This document shows, piece by piece, positions 25,396 through 34,882 of a DNA stretch of 64,000 nucleotides (positions are counted from its first letter, which is position 1; each line of letters starts with the position of its first letter). This stretch comes from CAAGNP01 sp045595965 (GTDB lineage Bacteria; Bacteroidota; Bacteroidia; Bacteroidales; UBA932): assembly GCA_045595965.1 (NCBI GenBank), contig JAZOBN010000029.1:1-64000 (forward strand), read 5' to 3'. The notes under the pieces are model-generated. The model did no database searches. It saw only the letters and a program-made list of their open reading frames with translations, and had not been told where the DNA came from. Position numbers and translations under genes: made by a program.

Positions 25396-26535
25396 CTATT
25401 TATACAAGTTAGCGGCAATCACCATTCTTTGAACTTCTGATGTACCTTCGTAAATTTCAGTAATCTTAGCATCACGCATCATTCTCTCTACAGGGTATTC
25501 ACGGGTATAACCGTAACCACCGTGGAATTGAACTGCTTTAGTAGTTACTTCCATTGCAGTTTCAGCTGCAAACAATTTTGCCATAGCAGCATCTGCAGAG
25601 TAAGGGATACCGTTATCTTTCTTGAAAGCAGCAGAGCGGACAAGCAGACGAGCTGCTTCAACTCTTGTCTTAAGATCTGCCATCTGGAACTGGGTATTTT
25701 GGAACTGTCCGATAGCTTTTCCAAATTGTTTTCTCTCTTTGGTATACTTAACAGTCTCATCCAAAGCACCTTGTGCGATACCAAGAGCTTGAGATGCAAT
25801 ACCGATACGGCCACCGTCAAGGGTCTTCATTGCGATAGGGAAACCGCCACCGATTTTACCAAGAAGGTTATCTTTAGGGATACGGCAGTTATTGAAAATA
25901 AGCTCTGCAGTTGCTGAACCGCGGATACCCATCTTCAACTCTTTCTTACCAATTTCGAAACCAGGAGTGCCAGCTTCTACGATGAAAGCAGAAATGCCTT
26001 TGGTTTTCATAGACTTGTCAGTCATTGCAATCACGATATAAACGTGTGCAGGACCAGCATTGGTAATGAAAATCTTGTTTCCGTTCAATACCCATTCGTC
26101 ACCGTCAAGAACTGCAGTAGTCTGTTGGCCGGCAGCGTCAGTACCTGCGTTAGGCTCAGTAAGACCAAAAGCACCAATCCACTCACCTGAAGCAAGTTTG
26201 GGAAGGTATTTCATTTTCTGTTCTTCAGTACCGTGTTCCATAATAGGAGCCATACATAGAGAGGTATGAGCTGAAACTACTACACCGGTAGTTGCACATG
26301 CTCTTGACAACTCTTCTACAGCGATTGAGTACATCAGGTTGTCTCCACCTGCTCCACCATATTGAGTGGGTACAGGAATACCGAAAATGCCAAGTTTAGC
26401 CATTTTCTTAACTGTTTCCATGGGGAACTTCTCTTGCTCATCAATTTCGGCAGCAAGGGGTTTCACCTCTTTCTCGGCAAATTCGCGGATCATTTGCCTG
26501 AACAGTTCTTGGGTCTTTGTCAAATTGAAATTCAT
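25396..26535 (-). CDS. bcd: Butyryl-CoA dehydrogenase (short-chain acyl-CoA dehydrogenase)
   Basis: Bcd reduces crotonyl-CoA to butyryl-CoA with electrons from EtfAB. The 379-aa protein has the full acyl-CoA dehydrogenase fold: GAFGLTEPNAGTDA (flavin/substrate loop), FITNAGPAHVYIV, RIGIASQALGIAQGALDE, and YEGTSEVQ with E363 as the catalytic base in the position used by short- and medium-chain enzymes. The sequence and operon position both point to C4 substrate. It lies between hbd and etfB. Confidence 0.95.
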   Translation of the reverse strand: MNFNLTKTQELFRQMIREFAEKEVKPLAAEIDEQEKFPMETVKKMAKLGIFGIPVPTQYGGAGGDNLMYSIAVEELSRACATTGVVVSAHTSLCMAPIMEHGTEEQKMKYLPKLASGEWIGAFGLTEPNAGTDAAGQQTTAVLDGDEWVLNGNKIFITNAGPAHVYIVIAMTDKSMKTKGISAFIVEAGTPGFEIGKKELKMGIRGSATAELIFNNCRIPKDNLLGKIGGGFPIAMKTLDGGRIGIASQALGIAQGALDETVKYTKERKQFGKAIGQFQNTQFQMADLKTRVEAARLLVRSAAFKKDNGIPYSADAAMAKLFAAETAMEVTTKAVQFHGGYGYTREYPVERMMRDAKITEIYEGTSEVQRMVIAANLYK

Positions 26536-26547
26536 ATCTTATACCTA

Positions 26548-27387
26548 TTAGTATTTATAAAATCCTTCTCCAGTTTTTCTACCAAGAAGATTTGCTCTTA
26601 CCATCTTCTTAAGTAGAGGGTGAGGTCTGTATTTATCATCACCATATTCCTGATGCAATACCTCCATGATAGCAAGGCAAACATCAAGACCGATAAGGTC
26701 ACCTAGTGCCAAAGGACCCATAGGGTGGTTTGCACCAAGTTTCATTGCTTCATCAATTTCATCACGTGAAGCAACACCGTCAGCAAGGATACCGATACCT
26801 TCATTTACAAGAGGGATAAGTATTCTGTTTACGACAAAACCGGGAGCTTCGTTAACCATTACAGGTACTTTACCGATAGATTTTGCAAGATCAGAGATCA
26901 TTGTGCAAACATCATCAGAAGTTTTCTGCCCTTTGATAAGCTCTACAAGTTTCATCACAGGTGCAGGGTTGAAAAAGTGCATACCGATCACTTTATCAGG
27001 TCTGTTGGTTGCAGAAGCAATCTCAGTAATAGAAAGAGATGATGTATTTGACGCAAGAACTGCCTCTGGTTTGCAGATTTCATCAAGCATTTTGAACAAC
27101 TCTTTCTTAAGTTCCATAGTTTCAACTGCAGCTTCAATTACAAGATCTACATCTGCACAACATGCATAGTCAGTGGATGGAGTGATGTTTGCAAGGGTTG
27201 CATCCATATACTCCTGAGTCACTTTACCTTTCTCTACAAGTTTTGCAAGAGATTTTGTAATGCGCGCAATAGCTTTCTGATTGCTTGCATCGCTTCTACT
27301 TTTCATCACTACAGGGACACCTGCTTGTGCGAAAGATTGTACGATTCCGGAACCCATTGTGCCGGTTCCAATTACGCAAATTTTCAT
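26548..27387 (-). CDS. hbd: 3-hydroxybutyryl-CoA dehydrogenase
   Basis: Interconverts acetoacetyl-CoA and 3-hydroxybutyryl-CoA with NAD(H). The 279-aa protein begins with the Rossmann motif IGTGTMGSGIVQSFA, has ASNTSSLSITEIA and the HFFNPAPVMKLVELI catalytic segment with its conserved His, and GFVVNRILIPLVNEG before the helical C-terminal domain (LGANHPMGPLALGDLIGLD). The lysine route joins the pathway at crotonyl-CoA, so Hbd is not strictly needed for it. Its presence suggests that acetoacetyl-CoA can also be turned into butyrate, or that the operon serves several substrates. Confidence 0.95.
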   Translation of the reverse strand: MKICVIGTGTMGSGIVQSFAQAGVPVVMKSRSDASNQKAIARITKSLAKLVEKGKVTQEYMDATLANITPSTDYACCADVDLVIEAAVETMELKKELFKMLDEICKPEAVLASNTSSLSITEIASATNRPDKVIGMHFFNPAPVMKLVELIKGQKTSDDVCTMISDLAKSIGKVPVMVNEAPGFVVNRILIPLVNEGIGILADGVASRDEIDEAMKLGANHPMGPLALGDLIGLDVCLAIMEVLHQEYGDDKYRPHPLLKKMVRANLLGRKTGEGFYKY

Positions 27388-27411
27388 ATATTCAGCTTTG
27401 TTTTAAGTTAA

Positions 27412-28191
27412 TTATTCATTTTTGAATGTTGCTTTACGCTTGCCAAGGAATGCTGCCATCCCCTCTTTCTGGTCTGATGTAGCAAAACACTTTGCGAAAT
27501 AATCATTTTCAAGTCTGATCGAATCTTCACGATTCATATCATAATTGTCATTGATACATTTCTTTGCATATTTCACAGCAATAGGTGCACTGGTCAAAAT
27601 GGTCTCTGCCATTTGAAGCACAGTTTCCATCAATGCTTCAGGCTCTACCACTTTATTTACCAAACCGATACGGAGAGCCTCATCAGCCCCGATCATGCCA
27701 CCAGTGTAAATCAACTCTTTAGCAATACCTTGACCTACAAGTTTCGCAAGACGGTATGTACCCGAAAAACCTGGGATAATACCCAAATTCACCTCCGGCT
27801 GACCAAATTTGGCTTTGGCAGATGCAATTCTGATGTCACAAGACATAGCCAATTCACATCCTCCGCCAAGTGCAAAACCATTTACTGCAGCAATTACAGG
27901 AATTTCAAGATCTTCAATCTTTTTGAACACTTTAGCACCTGCCTGTCCGAAAAGAAAACCCTCTTCAGGGGTAAGATTTGCCATTTCAGAGATATCAGCG
28001 CCGGCTACAAATGCTTTACCTTCCCCTGTAATTACCAACACCCTTGTAGAGTTTAGATCGATAGCATCAATAAATGCATCCAGCTCTCCCAGGATTGTAG
28101 AATTCAAGGCATTGAGAGTAGCAGGAGAAGATATGGTCAAAACACCTATCCCCTCTCTGCTATTATCATATTTCAAAAAATTGAACTCCAT
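27412..28191 (-). CDS. crt: Crotonase / enoyl-CoA hydratase
   Basis: A 259-aa crotonase-fold protein that hydrates crotonyl-CoA to 3-hydroxybutyryl-CoA or runs in reverse. The oxyanion-hole segments are clear (GEGKAFVAGADISEMA and AAVNGFALGGGCELAMSCDIRIA), as is the catalytic GQPEVNLGIIPGFSG with both expected Glu positions. It is 3 bp after atoA and 24 bp before hbd. With Hbd it links crotonyl-CoA to acetoacetyl-CoA. Confidence 0.94.
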   Translation of the reverse strand: MEFNFLKYDNSREGIGVLTISSPATLNALNSTILGELDAFIDAIDLNSTRVLVITGEGKAFVAGADISEMANLTPEEGFLFGQAGAKVFKKIEDLEIPVIAAVNGFALGGGCELAMSCDIRIASAKAKFGQPEVNLGIIPGFSGTYRLAKLVGQGIAKELIYTGGMIGADEALRIGLVNKVVEPEALMETVLQMAETILTSAPIAVKYAKKCINDNYDMNREDSIRLENDYFAKCFATSDQKEGMAAFLGKRKATFKNE

Positions 28192-28194
28192 ACC

Positions 28195-28854
28195 CTATTG
28201 TCTCATTGGTTGAAGATCTGGAGAAATGATGAGGGTTGCCCCAGTAGCCTCCTGCACCTGTTCAACTGTGAACTCAGGGTGAATCTCTTTAAGTACGATA
28301 CCCTCTGGAGTAATGTCCATAACACCCATTTCGGTGATGATCATATTCACCTGACCGGCAGCAGTCAAAGGGAGGTTACATTTTTTCAAGATCTTGTGGT
28401 TTCCTTTGGCTGTGTGTTCCATAGTAAGGATAACTTTTCTTGCACCTACCAAAAGGTCCATAGCGCCACCCATACCGGGAGCACGTTTTCCTGGGATAAT
28501 CCAGTTTGCAAGGTCACCATTTTCATCCACTTCCAAAGCACCAAGGAAGGTAACATCTACGTGACCACCTCTGATAAGAGCAAACGAGTCACAAGAGCTG
28601 CAAGACCATGCACCAGGAACAGCAGTAATGAAACCGCCACCCGAGTTGATGAAATCTTTATTCTCTTCACCTTCTTTAGGTGTAGGGCCCATACCTACAA
28701 GACCATTTTCTGATTGTAGAATCACAGATACACCTTCTGGTAGATAGTCAGGAATCAAGGTTGGAAGACCAATTCCAAGATTCACAACATCACCATCCTT
28801 TAATTCAAGAGCTGCCCTTTTGGCAATCACTTCTCTAACTTGATTTTTATCCAT
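28195..28854 (-). CDS. atoA: Butyryl-CoA:acetoacetate CoA-transferase, beta subunit
   Basis: A family I CoA-transferase B subunit of 219 aa with the catalytic Glu in the SENGLVG motif (E49), the early GIGLPTLIPDYLP segment, and SCDSFALIRGGHVDVTFLGALEVD. It pairs with AtoD (37305-37955) to move CoA from butyryl-CoA to acetoacetate, releasing butyrate and giving acetoacetyl-CoA. The two subunit genes are usually adjacent; here they lie at opposite ends of the lysine genes. It is 9 bp after kamE. Confidence 0.92.
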   Translation of the reverse strand: MDKNQVREVIAKRAALELKDGDVVNLGIGLPTLIPDYLPEGVSVILQSENGLVGMGPTPKEGEENKDFINSGGGFITAVPGAWSCSSCDSFALIRGGHVDVTFLGALEVDENGDLANWIIPGKRAPGMGGAMDLLVGARKVILTMEHTAKGNHKILKKCNLPLTAAGQVNMIITEMGVMDITPEGIVLKEIHPEFTVEQVQEATGATLIISPDLQPMRQ

Positions 28855-28863
28855 AGTGATATA

Positions 28864-29652
28864 TTATTTTGCGTTTCTTTTTACAAATTCTTGAGCAACA
28901 AAAGATGCTACATCATCAGCATATGTATTGGCACCGAAACCGGCATCATAACCAAGCTCTTTAGCCAATTCGTGAGAGATACGTGGACCACCACAAACAA
29001 CTATCATTTTATCTCTCAGACCTTCTGCCTCCATAAGTTCAATAAGTTCAGTAAGGTTCTGAATATGGACATCTTTCTGGGTTACAGTCTGAGACACAAG
29101 GATAGCATCAGCTTTAAGTTCAATAGCTTTTGCCAGGAACTCTTCGTTAGGAACCTGGCTACCAAGGTTGTAAGCTTCCACCATATCATATCTTTCAAGA
29201 CCATAGTGACCTGCATAACCTTTCATATTCATGATTGCATCAATACCTACTGTGTGGGCATCGGTACCTGTACTTGCCCCTACAAGAACGAGTTTCCTAC
29301 CGATATTCTCCTTGATATATTCATCACATTCATGCATATCCATGGTGTTGCTTTCAACCTTTGGAACATAAATGTTGGAATAATCTACTGTATGTGTCAA
29401 ATTTCCATAGCAGTTGAAGAATGTAAAACCAGGGGTGAGTTCTTTTGCAAATGCAACAAGAGGATTCTCAAAACCCATCTTTTTCATAATCAATTTGGCA
29501 GCCTCTTCTGCCTCCGCACCATTAGGAACAGGCAAAGTGAAACTTACTTGTACTTTACCGTCATTCATTGTATCGCCATAAGGCTTTACTTTCGATAAAT
29601 CTAGTGTCTGATCAAAATCTTTCGCAGACATTGAATATAGTCCACCTGCCAT
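28864..29652 (-). CDS. kamE: Lysine 5,6-aminomutase beta subunit
   Basis: The cobalamin-binding subunit of the adenosylcobalamin- and PLP-dependent enzyme that turns beta-lysine into 3,5-diaminohexanoate. The 262-aa protein has the base-off B12 motif DxHxxG as DAHTVG (131-136, His133 as lower cobalt ligand). K144 in MNMKGYAGH matches the Lys reported to hold PLP in the clostridial beta subunit. The C-terminal Rossmann-like B12 domain continues through VSQTVTQKDVHIQNL and VCGGPRISHELAKELG. It starts 2 bp after kamD. Confidence 0.96.
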   Translation of the reverse strand: MAGGLYSMSAKDFDQTLDLSKVKPYGDTMNDGKVQVSFTLPVPNGAEAEEAAKLIMKKMGFENPLVAFAKELTPGFTFFNCYGNLTHTVDYSNIYVPKVESNTMDMHECDEYIKENIGRKLVLVGASTGTDAHTVGIDAIMNMKGYAGHYGLERYDMVEAYNLGSQVPNEEFLAKAIELKADAILVSQTVTQKDVHIQNLTELIELMEAEGLRDKMIVVCGGPRISHELAKELGYDAGFGANTYADDVASFVAQEFVKRNAK

Positions 29653-29654
29653 AA

Positions 29655-31208
29655 TTATTTCCTCCCTTTCATTAAGTTAATAAATGGATTCATATAGTTG
29701 GCACCTTTCTCTACAACACCCTCAAGACCTTTACCGCCAACTCTACTTCTTTTAACATCGCCGAAAATACCCTTTTCCAAAGCGTTGAACAGCCCCTCTG
29801 AAGTCATCTGTTCCAACAATTCAATTGCATGATCAAGAACTTCTTTTGCCCTTTGTCTTATAATACCACCCTCTTTGAACTCCATTTCATCTCCGATGCT
29901 CTTCATATTATTGAAAATATATTTGGCATTTTCAATAGACAAGAAACGGTCAGACATGAAAGGTGTGTGGATAGCCTCAGTAGGCATACCAAGAAGCTGG
30001 AGGCCCTGATTTGTCCAGATACCGATCATATTGAAGAGACAGTCCTGAAGATGTCCTCTAAAAATATTACCGGTCATGAATTTTGTAGGAGGCATATATT
30101 TAAGTGGTGCCTTAGGGAAAATTTCTCGAGCCATCTGTGCTTGAGCCAATTCATACAAGAAGCCGTTTTCAAGCATAGGATCCATCTCAAATGCGTGACC
30201 AAGACCCATTTGCTCCTCAGGAAGACCTGCCAACAATGCAAGCTGTTCATTGATCAAATCAGAAGCAAGAACAGTGTGGGCTGCTTCAACAGCATCAGCA
30301 GTAGTCAGATAGTTATCCTCACCGGTATTGATGATCACACCTGCAAAACCGTTGATAATTCTTGACATATACTGGTCAATCAAAGTTCTTTGCATATTGA
30401 TATCCCTGAAAAGAATACCATAAAGAGCATCGTTCAACATCACATCAAGACCCTCGAAGGCACCCATGATAGCGATTTCAGGCATACATAGACCTGAACA
30501 GTAATTACATACCCTGATATATCTGCCAAGCTCTTCACCAACTTTATCCATTGCTTCACGCATAATCTTGAAATTGGCTTGAGTAGCATATGTTCCACCG
30601 AAACCTTCAGTTGTTACACCGTAAGGGACATAATCCAACAAACTCTGTCCGGTAGTTCTGATTACTGCGATAATATCTGCACCTTGACGGGCAGCAGCCT
30701 CAGCCTGAACAGTATCTTCGTAAATATTACCTGTTGCAACAATCACATACAAGTAGGGTTTTGGCCCCTCACCTATTGTGTTCAGATAATTCTCTCTTCT
30801 CTCTCTTCTGGCTCTGATTTTGGCAATACTGCTGTCAATAACTGGTTGAAGGACCCTATCAATCTCAGATTTTGGAGCTACTTCAATTTTGGTAAGATCC
30901 AAAGCACCGGCAGCCACTTTTTCAGCTACCTCCTGAGGTGAAAGGCCGGTATTAACCATTGCATTTGCCAAATAGAACAATACACCTTCTCCAAGGACAC
31001 CTTTAGATTTGATATCTTCTACGATAACATTTGGAAGAGGAACTTGATTTTCATCAACTCCATCAATGCCCATAAGTCTGCACAATGTACGCTCTACAGC
31101 AACAGTTGTTTTAGACTCAACGAAAGCTTGAACCTCATTGGCAATCTCTTTTGCCAATGACTTCGCATGCTCAACTTTCTTAAAATCCAATCCTAATTTA
31201 CTCTGCAT
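29655..31208 (-). CDS. kamD: Lysine 5,6-aminomutase alpha subunit
   Basis: The catalytic TIM-barrel subunit, 517 aa, which with KamE migrates the terminal amino group of beta-lysine from C6 to C5. Recognisable segments are VVATGNIYEDTVQAEAAA, GADIIAVIRTTGQSLLDYVP, the EGFGGTYATQANFK loop, CSGLCMPEIAIMGAFEGLD and LGHAFEMDP. It is 13 bp downstream of the MutS-like gene and 2 bp upstream of kamE. The enzyme class is prone to suicide inactivation of the B12 cofactor, which bears on the two genes just upstream. Confidence 0.95.
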   Translation of the reverse strand: MQSKLGLDFKKVEHAKSLAKEIANEVQAFVESKTTVAVERTLCRLMGIDGVDENQVPLPNVIVEDIKSKGVLGEGVLFYLANAMVNTGLSPQEVAEKVAAGALDLTKIEVAPKSEIDRVLQPVIDSSIAKIRARRERRENYLNTIGEGPKPYLYVIVATGNIYEDTVQAEAAARQGADIIAVIRTTGQSLLDYVPYGVTTEGFGGTYATQANFKIMREAMDKVGEELGRYIRVCNYCSGLCMPEIAIMGAFEGLDVMLNDALYGILFRDINMQRTLIDQYMSRIINGFAGVIINTGEDNYLTTADAVEAAHTVLASDLINEQLALLAGLPEEQMGLGHAFEMDPMLENGFLYELAQAQMAREIFPKAPLKYMPPTKFMTGNIFRGHLQDCLFNMIGIWTNQGLQLLGMPTEAIHTPFMSDRFLSIENAKYIFNNMKSIGDEMEFKEGGIIRQRAKEVLDHAIELLEQMTSEGLFNALEKGIFGDVKRSRVGGKGLEGVVEKGANYMNPFINLMKGRK

Positions 31209-31221
31209 AAAATATTGTTTG

Positions 31222-32568
31222 TTAGTTATTTAATTTCATTTTAGTCCTTTCAATCCACTGAGAATCTATACCAAGACTTTCTGCTATCGCAACAGCCTCA
31301 TGGGGGACATCACCACATTCGGTAACCTCAAGTCTGTAGTCCATCTTTCCATCTCTCAACCCCTTGACTCTATACCTCTTTACATCCTCGTTTCCAATAT
31401 TATAGTGAGTCGTAAGGATAAAACCACCCCTCACATCCCCGATAATTTCAAGCAACCCCTCTACCAAAGCAGTCCCTTCCACAGGATTGGTAGTCCTGGC
31501 TGGTTCATCAATAAGGGCAAGAAGAGATTTATTCTCCCTGATCTTACGTATTACAGAATCAATAGCCATCATCTCACCGGCAAAAGAAGAAACACCCTTA
31601 ACCATACTCTGTTCATCTCCTATGCATAGCGAAACTTCATCAACAAGGTTTACACAACAATCGTGAGCAGCAACTCCAAAACCAAATTGAGCCAGCAATT
31701 GATTAAGTGCCAATGTCTTGATAACAACACTCTTACCACCCATATTTGCCCCGATTATTGTAACCGGTTTTCTCTCAAATGCAATATCTACCGGAACATA
31801 ATCCTTATCCACCCCCCTCAAAAACTCCTTAACTGCCGGATTGAACATTCCATTATAGAAAGTCTCACCACCTTCGGTAACGGCCGGAAAACATAACCCA
31901 AGCCTCTTCATCTGGACACTCTTGGCTATAAGAATATCCAGGAATGAGAGATTGGAGAGTGCAATCTTAAGATTCTGAACATCTCTTAAAAGCACCTTAG
32001 AGAGTCTTCCTCGAATTTCCAGTTCCAGATCAGCATCTTTTTGCATCAATACAGCAAGTTCCATTTTCTTGGCCTCTTCCATCTCTTCTCCATCGCCTTG
32101 AATCTGCTTGATTTCCCTTCTTACTTTCCTTAATTCTTCTGAATATGAATCATATACATAGAATGAAGGTATCTTCAGATTATCAGGATCCAAAACCTCT
32201 ACAACTCCTGTCAATGAAGGAATTCTGACTGCATTCAGATTTATCTCCTCCATAATGTCATGCACTTCTGTAGAAATAATCGCAAGATACTTTACCTCAA
32301 AGAGCTCTATATCATCCAAAACAACCCCATTTTCCAATCTGTCCAAGGTGGTCTGTATATCCTTAAGACACATCAGTTTATTGGCTATTTTCGAACAATC
32401 CTTATAAAAGACTTTATTCAGTCTGCTATAATACAGATCGACCTCATGTTTAGTGGTCATCATATTCGCTGAAAGGAGCATCTTCCTTGCACATGGAGAG
32501 ATAATCTCCAATGTATCAAACATATACCTTAACCCACAATCTATTTCCAGCGCAGACTTAAATGTCAT
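31222..32568 (-). CDS. MutS-like ATPase of the lysine cluster (possible aminomutase reactivation partner)
   Basis: A 448-aa protein with only the clamp/lever-like helical part and ATPase domain of MutS. It shows Walker A GANMGGKSV, ALIDEPARTTNP (Walker B), and ILTTHY (H-loop). The mismatch-recognition and connector domains at the N-terminus of MutS are missing, so mismatch repair is unlikely. Homologues sit beside kamDE in other lysine fermenters such as Fusobacterium, clostridia and Porphyromonas. A role in reactivating or loading the B12 enzyme has been considered for these neighbours; that is inference here. It overlaps the upstream P-loop gene by 11 bp, suggesting translational coupling. 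Confidence 0.85.
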   Translation of the reverse strand: MTFKSALEIDCGLRYMFDTLEIISPCARKMLLSANMMTTKHEVDLYYSRLNKVFYKDCSKIANKLMCLKDIQTTLDRLENGVVLDDIELFEVKYLAIISTEVHDIMEEINLNAVRIPSLTGVVEVLDPDNLKIPSFYVYDSYSEELRKVRREIKQIQGDGEEMEEAKKMELAVLMQKDADLELEIRGRLSKVLLRDVQNLKIALSNLSFLDILIAKSVQMKRLGLCFPAVTEGGETFYNGMFNPAVKEFLRGVDKDYVPVDIAFERKPVTIIGANMGGKSVVIKTLALNQLLAQFGFGVAAHDCCVNLVDEVSLCIGDEQSMVKGVSSFAGEMMAIDSVIRKIRENKSLLALIDEPARTTNPVEGTALVEGLLEIIGDVRGGFILTTHYNIGNEDVKRYRVKGLRDGKMDYRLEVTECGDVPHEAVAIAESLGIDSQWIERTKMKLNN

Positions 32569-33577
32569 ATTTGTTTTTAACTATATCATATACAGGCAAC
32601 TTGATTGCCTCCTGTAATTTTCCACACAAAATGTCGCTATCCAAAACATATCCGTTTGGAGCGGTTGGATTCACACAGACTGCTATAAGCTTACTTTTCT
32701 GCAGAACCTCTATTTTTCCTCCTCTTGAACAAAAAACCCTGTAAGCACTCTCACTGACAAAGATTTTTGTAAAATCCTTCACCACAAGGGTCACATCTTT
32801 GATATTCTTTGAATCTGAGACCAGATTCAGAAGTTTATCTGTCAATGCACCCACTGTATATATTATCTTCATCCCTTGGGTAATATCAATTTTAAGATTA
32901 TTTAACGCCAAGGCTGAAGTTAATTGGAAATCTACTATATTTCCATCAGAATCCACCCCCCACACACCTTTTTCAATATCACATAGAGCATCCCTCGATG
33001 GGTCGTTGAGTTTATCAAGTCCTATCATCTCCACTACAAATTTGGTTTTTTGAACCAAAGTATTGATGTTCGAAGATAATGCAGCACCTGTTGAGAGTAT
33101 CATTGCCTTACTGATAGCGGGTGAAGCTGAACTCAATCTTGATATAGCGCCATCAATGATTGTCAGATCTATACCAAACTTCGACATGCCACTCACCCAT
33201 CTTCTCAAAGAGAGACCGGATGAAGGTCCGGAAATCAACACTTTGCCACCAACAGATACTTTTCCTGTGACTATTCTCCCCAAAGAACTTCTTTCATTTG
33301 TAATCTCTACAAGTTCACTGATCAGTCGTCTCTGACGATAATGTGACTCTGCTGTAGAAAAATAGATCCCTTCCCTCAAAAAGATTTCAGGTTTCTTGGT
33401 TGAAGTGACCTGATCTTTATTCTCCCCATCTATACCTATAGAGGTTACCGCTATATTCATCCTATCTAGCGGTAACCGGTACAGGATATAGTTTAAACAC
33501 TCTGTCTTGCCAACATTTTTCTCCAAACCGACGATAGAAAGGCTATCATACTGAAGAATCTGATCAATGAATGGCAT
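32558..33577 (-). CDS. P-loop protein of the lysine cluster, function unknown
   Basis: A 339-aa protein that matches no well-characterised family I can name. It has an early Walker A-like loop (VGLEKNVGKTE, about 17-27) and a Walker B-like strand ending in Asp (IDLTIIDGAISRL), with loose resemblance to dethiobiotin synthetase/CobQ-type P-loop proteins. No transmembrane segment or signal peptide is seen. It lies between kamA and the MutS-like gene, overlapping the latter by 11 bp. Stoichiometric partnership with that ATPase is the simplest reading, perhaps as a chaperone for KamDE or its cofactors. Confidence 0.75.
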   Translation of the reverse strand: MPFIDQILQYDSLSIVGLEKNVGKTECLNYILYRLPLDRMNIAVTSIGIDGENKDQVTSTKKPEIFLREGIYFSTAESHYRQRRLISELVEITNERSSLGRIVTGKVSVGGKVLISGPSSGLSLRRWVSGMSKFGIDLTIIDGAISRLSSASPAISKAMILSTGAALSSNINTLVQKTKFVVEMIGLDKLNDPSRDALCDIEKGVWGVDSDGNIVDFQLTSALALNNLKIDITQGMKIIYTVGALTDKLLNLVSDSKNIKDVTLVVKDFTKIFVSESAYRVFCSRGGKIEVLQKSKLIAVCVNPTAPNGYVLDSDILCGKLQEAIKLPVYDIVKNKYDI

Positions 33578-33596
33578 AGAGAGATGTTAGTTGTTT

Positions 33597-34847
33597 CTAT
33601 TTTTTAGATCTCTCTTTTCTGCTCAAAACTGCAGGCTCGATTGCCATACCTTTACCTTCAAGCAATGAAGAAACACCCTCAATAGATTTTGATTTGTTTT
33701 CCTGACAATATTTGCAATTGCACTCGTTCTTGTAATCTGCAGGTTCAGTATATGTAGTGATAACACCTTCAAAGTTTCTAAGAACCACTTTACCTGGAGC
33801 TTGTGAAATTACATATTGAGGCATAACAGGAGTCTTTCCACCTCCACCAGGAGCGTCAACTACGAATGTAGGAACTGCATAACCTGATGTATGACCTCTT
33901 AGACCTTCAATAATCTCAATACCTTTGGATACTGGAGTTCTGAAGTGTTCAATACCCATAGACAAGTCACATTGATAAATGTAATAAGGTCTTACTCTCA
34001 TCTTAACCAACTCATGCATAAGTTTCTTCATGGTGTTGACACAGTCGTTTACACCTCTTAGAAGAACGGTCTGGTTACCTAGAGGAACACCTGCATTTGC
34101 CAATTTAGCACAAGCTTCTGCTGCCTCTTTAGTAACCTCTTGAGGGTGATTGAAGTGGGTATTCAACCATACAGGATGGTACTTCTTAAGCATATTAACC
34201 AGATTATCGGTAATTCTCTGAGGACAAACCACAGGGGTTCTTGAACCGATTCTTACGATCTCAACGTGAGGGATCTGTCTTAGACGAGAGATTATATATT
34301 CCAATCTTTCATCGCTAACCATCAATGCATCACCACCTGATAGAAGGACATCTCTGACTTGAGGAGTTTTTGCAATATATTCGATTGCTCTATCAATTCT
34401 GTCAATTGCACTTTCACCATCTTTCTGACCTGCGAAACGTCTTCTGGTGCAGTGACGGCAATACATTGAACACATATCGGTGATAAGTAGCAATACTCTG
34501 TCTGGATATCTGTGGGTCAAACCTGGTACTGGAGAATCCTCATCTTCATGTAGAGGATCCAATAGGTCGGCAGGTGACTGATAAGTCTCTTTTCCTGTGG
34601 GAACAGCCTGTTTTCTTACAGGACAATCAGGATTGGTAGGGTCGATCAAGCTTATATAATAAGGTGTAATCGCCATTCTCAAAGTCTGAAGAGTCTTTTT
34701 AACACCCTCTTCCTCTTCTGGAGTAAGTGTTACATATTTCTTCAAATCTTCAAGAGTCTCAATTCTATTTTGTACTTGCCATCTCCAATCGTTCCATTGT
34801 TCATCAGTAACATTTGGAAACAGTTCGTAGCGTCTTGATTCTGTCAT
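33597..34847 (-). CDS. kamA: L-lysine 2,3-aminomutase
   Basis: A radical SAM, PLP-dependent enzyme that makes L-beta-lysine from L-lysine, the first step of the pathway. The 416-aa protein has CxxxCxxC as C126, C130 and C133 (CSMYCRHC), GGDALM for SAM, and PLP-binding K338 in DAPGGGGKTP. D294 and D331 fit the substrate aspartates of the clostridial enzyme (all shifted by one). The structural-zinc cysteines C269, C376, C378 and C381 are kept. The N-terminus is full length. A hairpin in the 118-bp gap upstream may adjust its expression relative to kdd. Confidence 0.97.
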   Translation of the reverse strand: MTESRRYELFPNVTDEQWNDWRWQVQNRIETLEDLKKYVTLTPEEEEGVKKTLQTLRMAITPYYISLIDPTNPDCPVRKQAVPTGKETYQSPADLLDPLHEDEDSPVPGLTHRYPDRVLLLITDMCSMYCRHCTRRRFAGQKDGESAIDRIDRAIEYIAKTPQVRDVLLSGGDALMVSDERLEYIISRLRQIPHVEIVRIGSRTPVVCPQRITDNLVNMLKKYHPVWLNTHFNHPQEVTKEAAEACAKLANAGVPLGNQTVLLRGVNDCVNTMKKLMHELVKMRVRPYYIYQCDLSMGIEHFRTPVSKGIEIIEGLRGHTSGYAVPTFVVDAPGGGGKTPVMPQYVISQAPGKVVLRNFEGVITTYTEPADYKNECNCKYCQENKSKSIEGVSSLLEGKGMAIEPAVLSRKERSKK

Positions 34848-34882
34848 ATTTGTAAGTTGTTAAAAGTTTGTTTGCTGAAAAC

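Noticed and set aside
31222..32568. MutS-like gene as a DNA mismatch-repair protein
   Set aside because: It lacks the mismatch-binding and connector domains, is only 448 aa, and is embedded and overlapped in the lysine operon.
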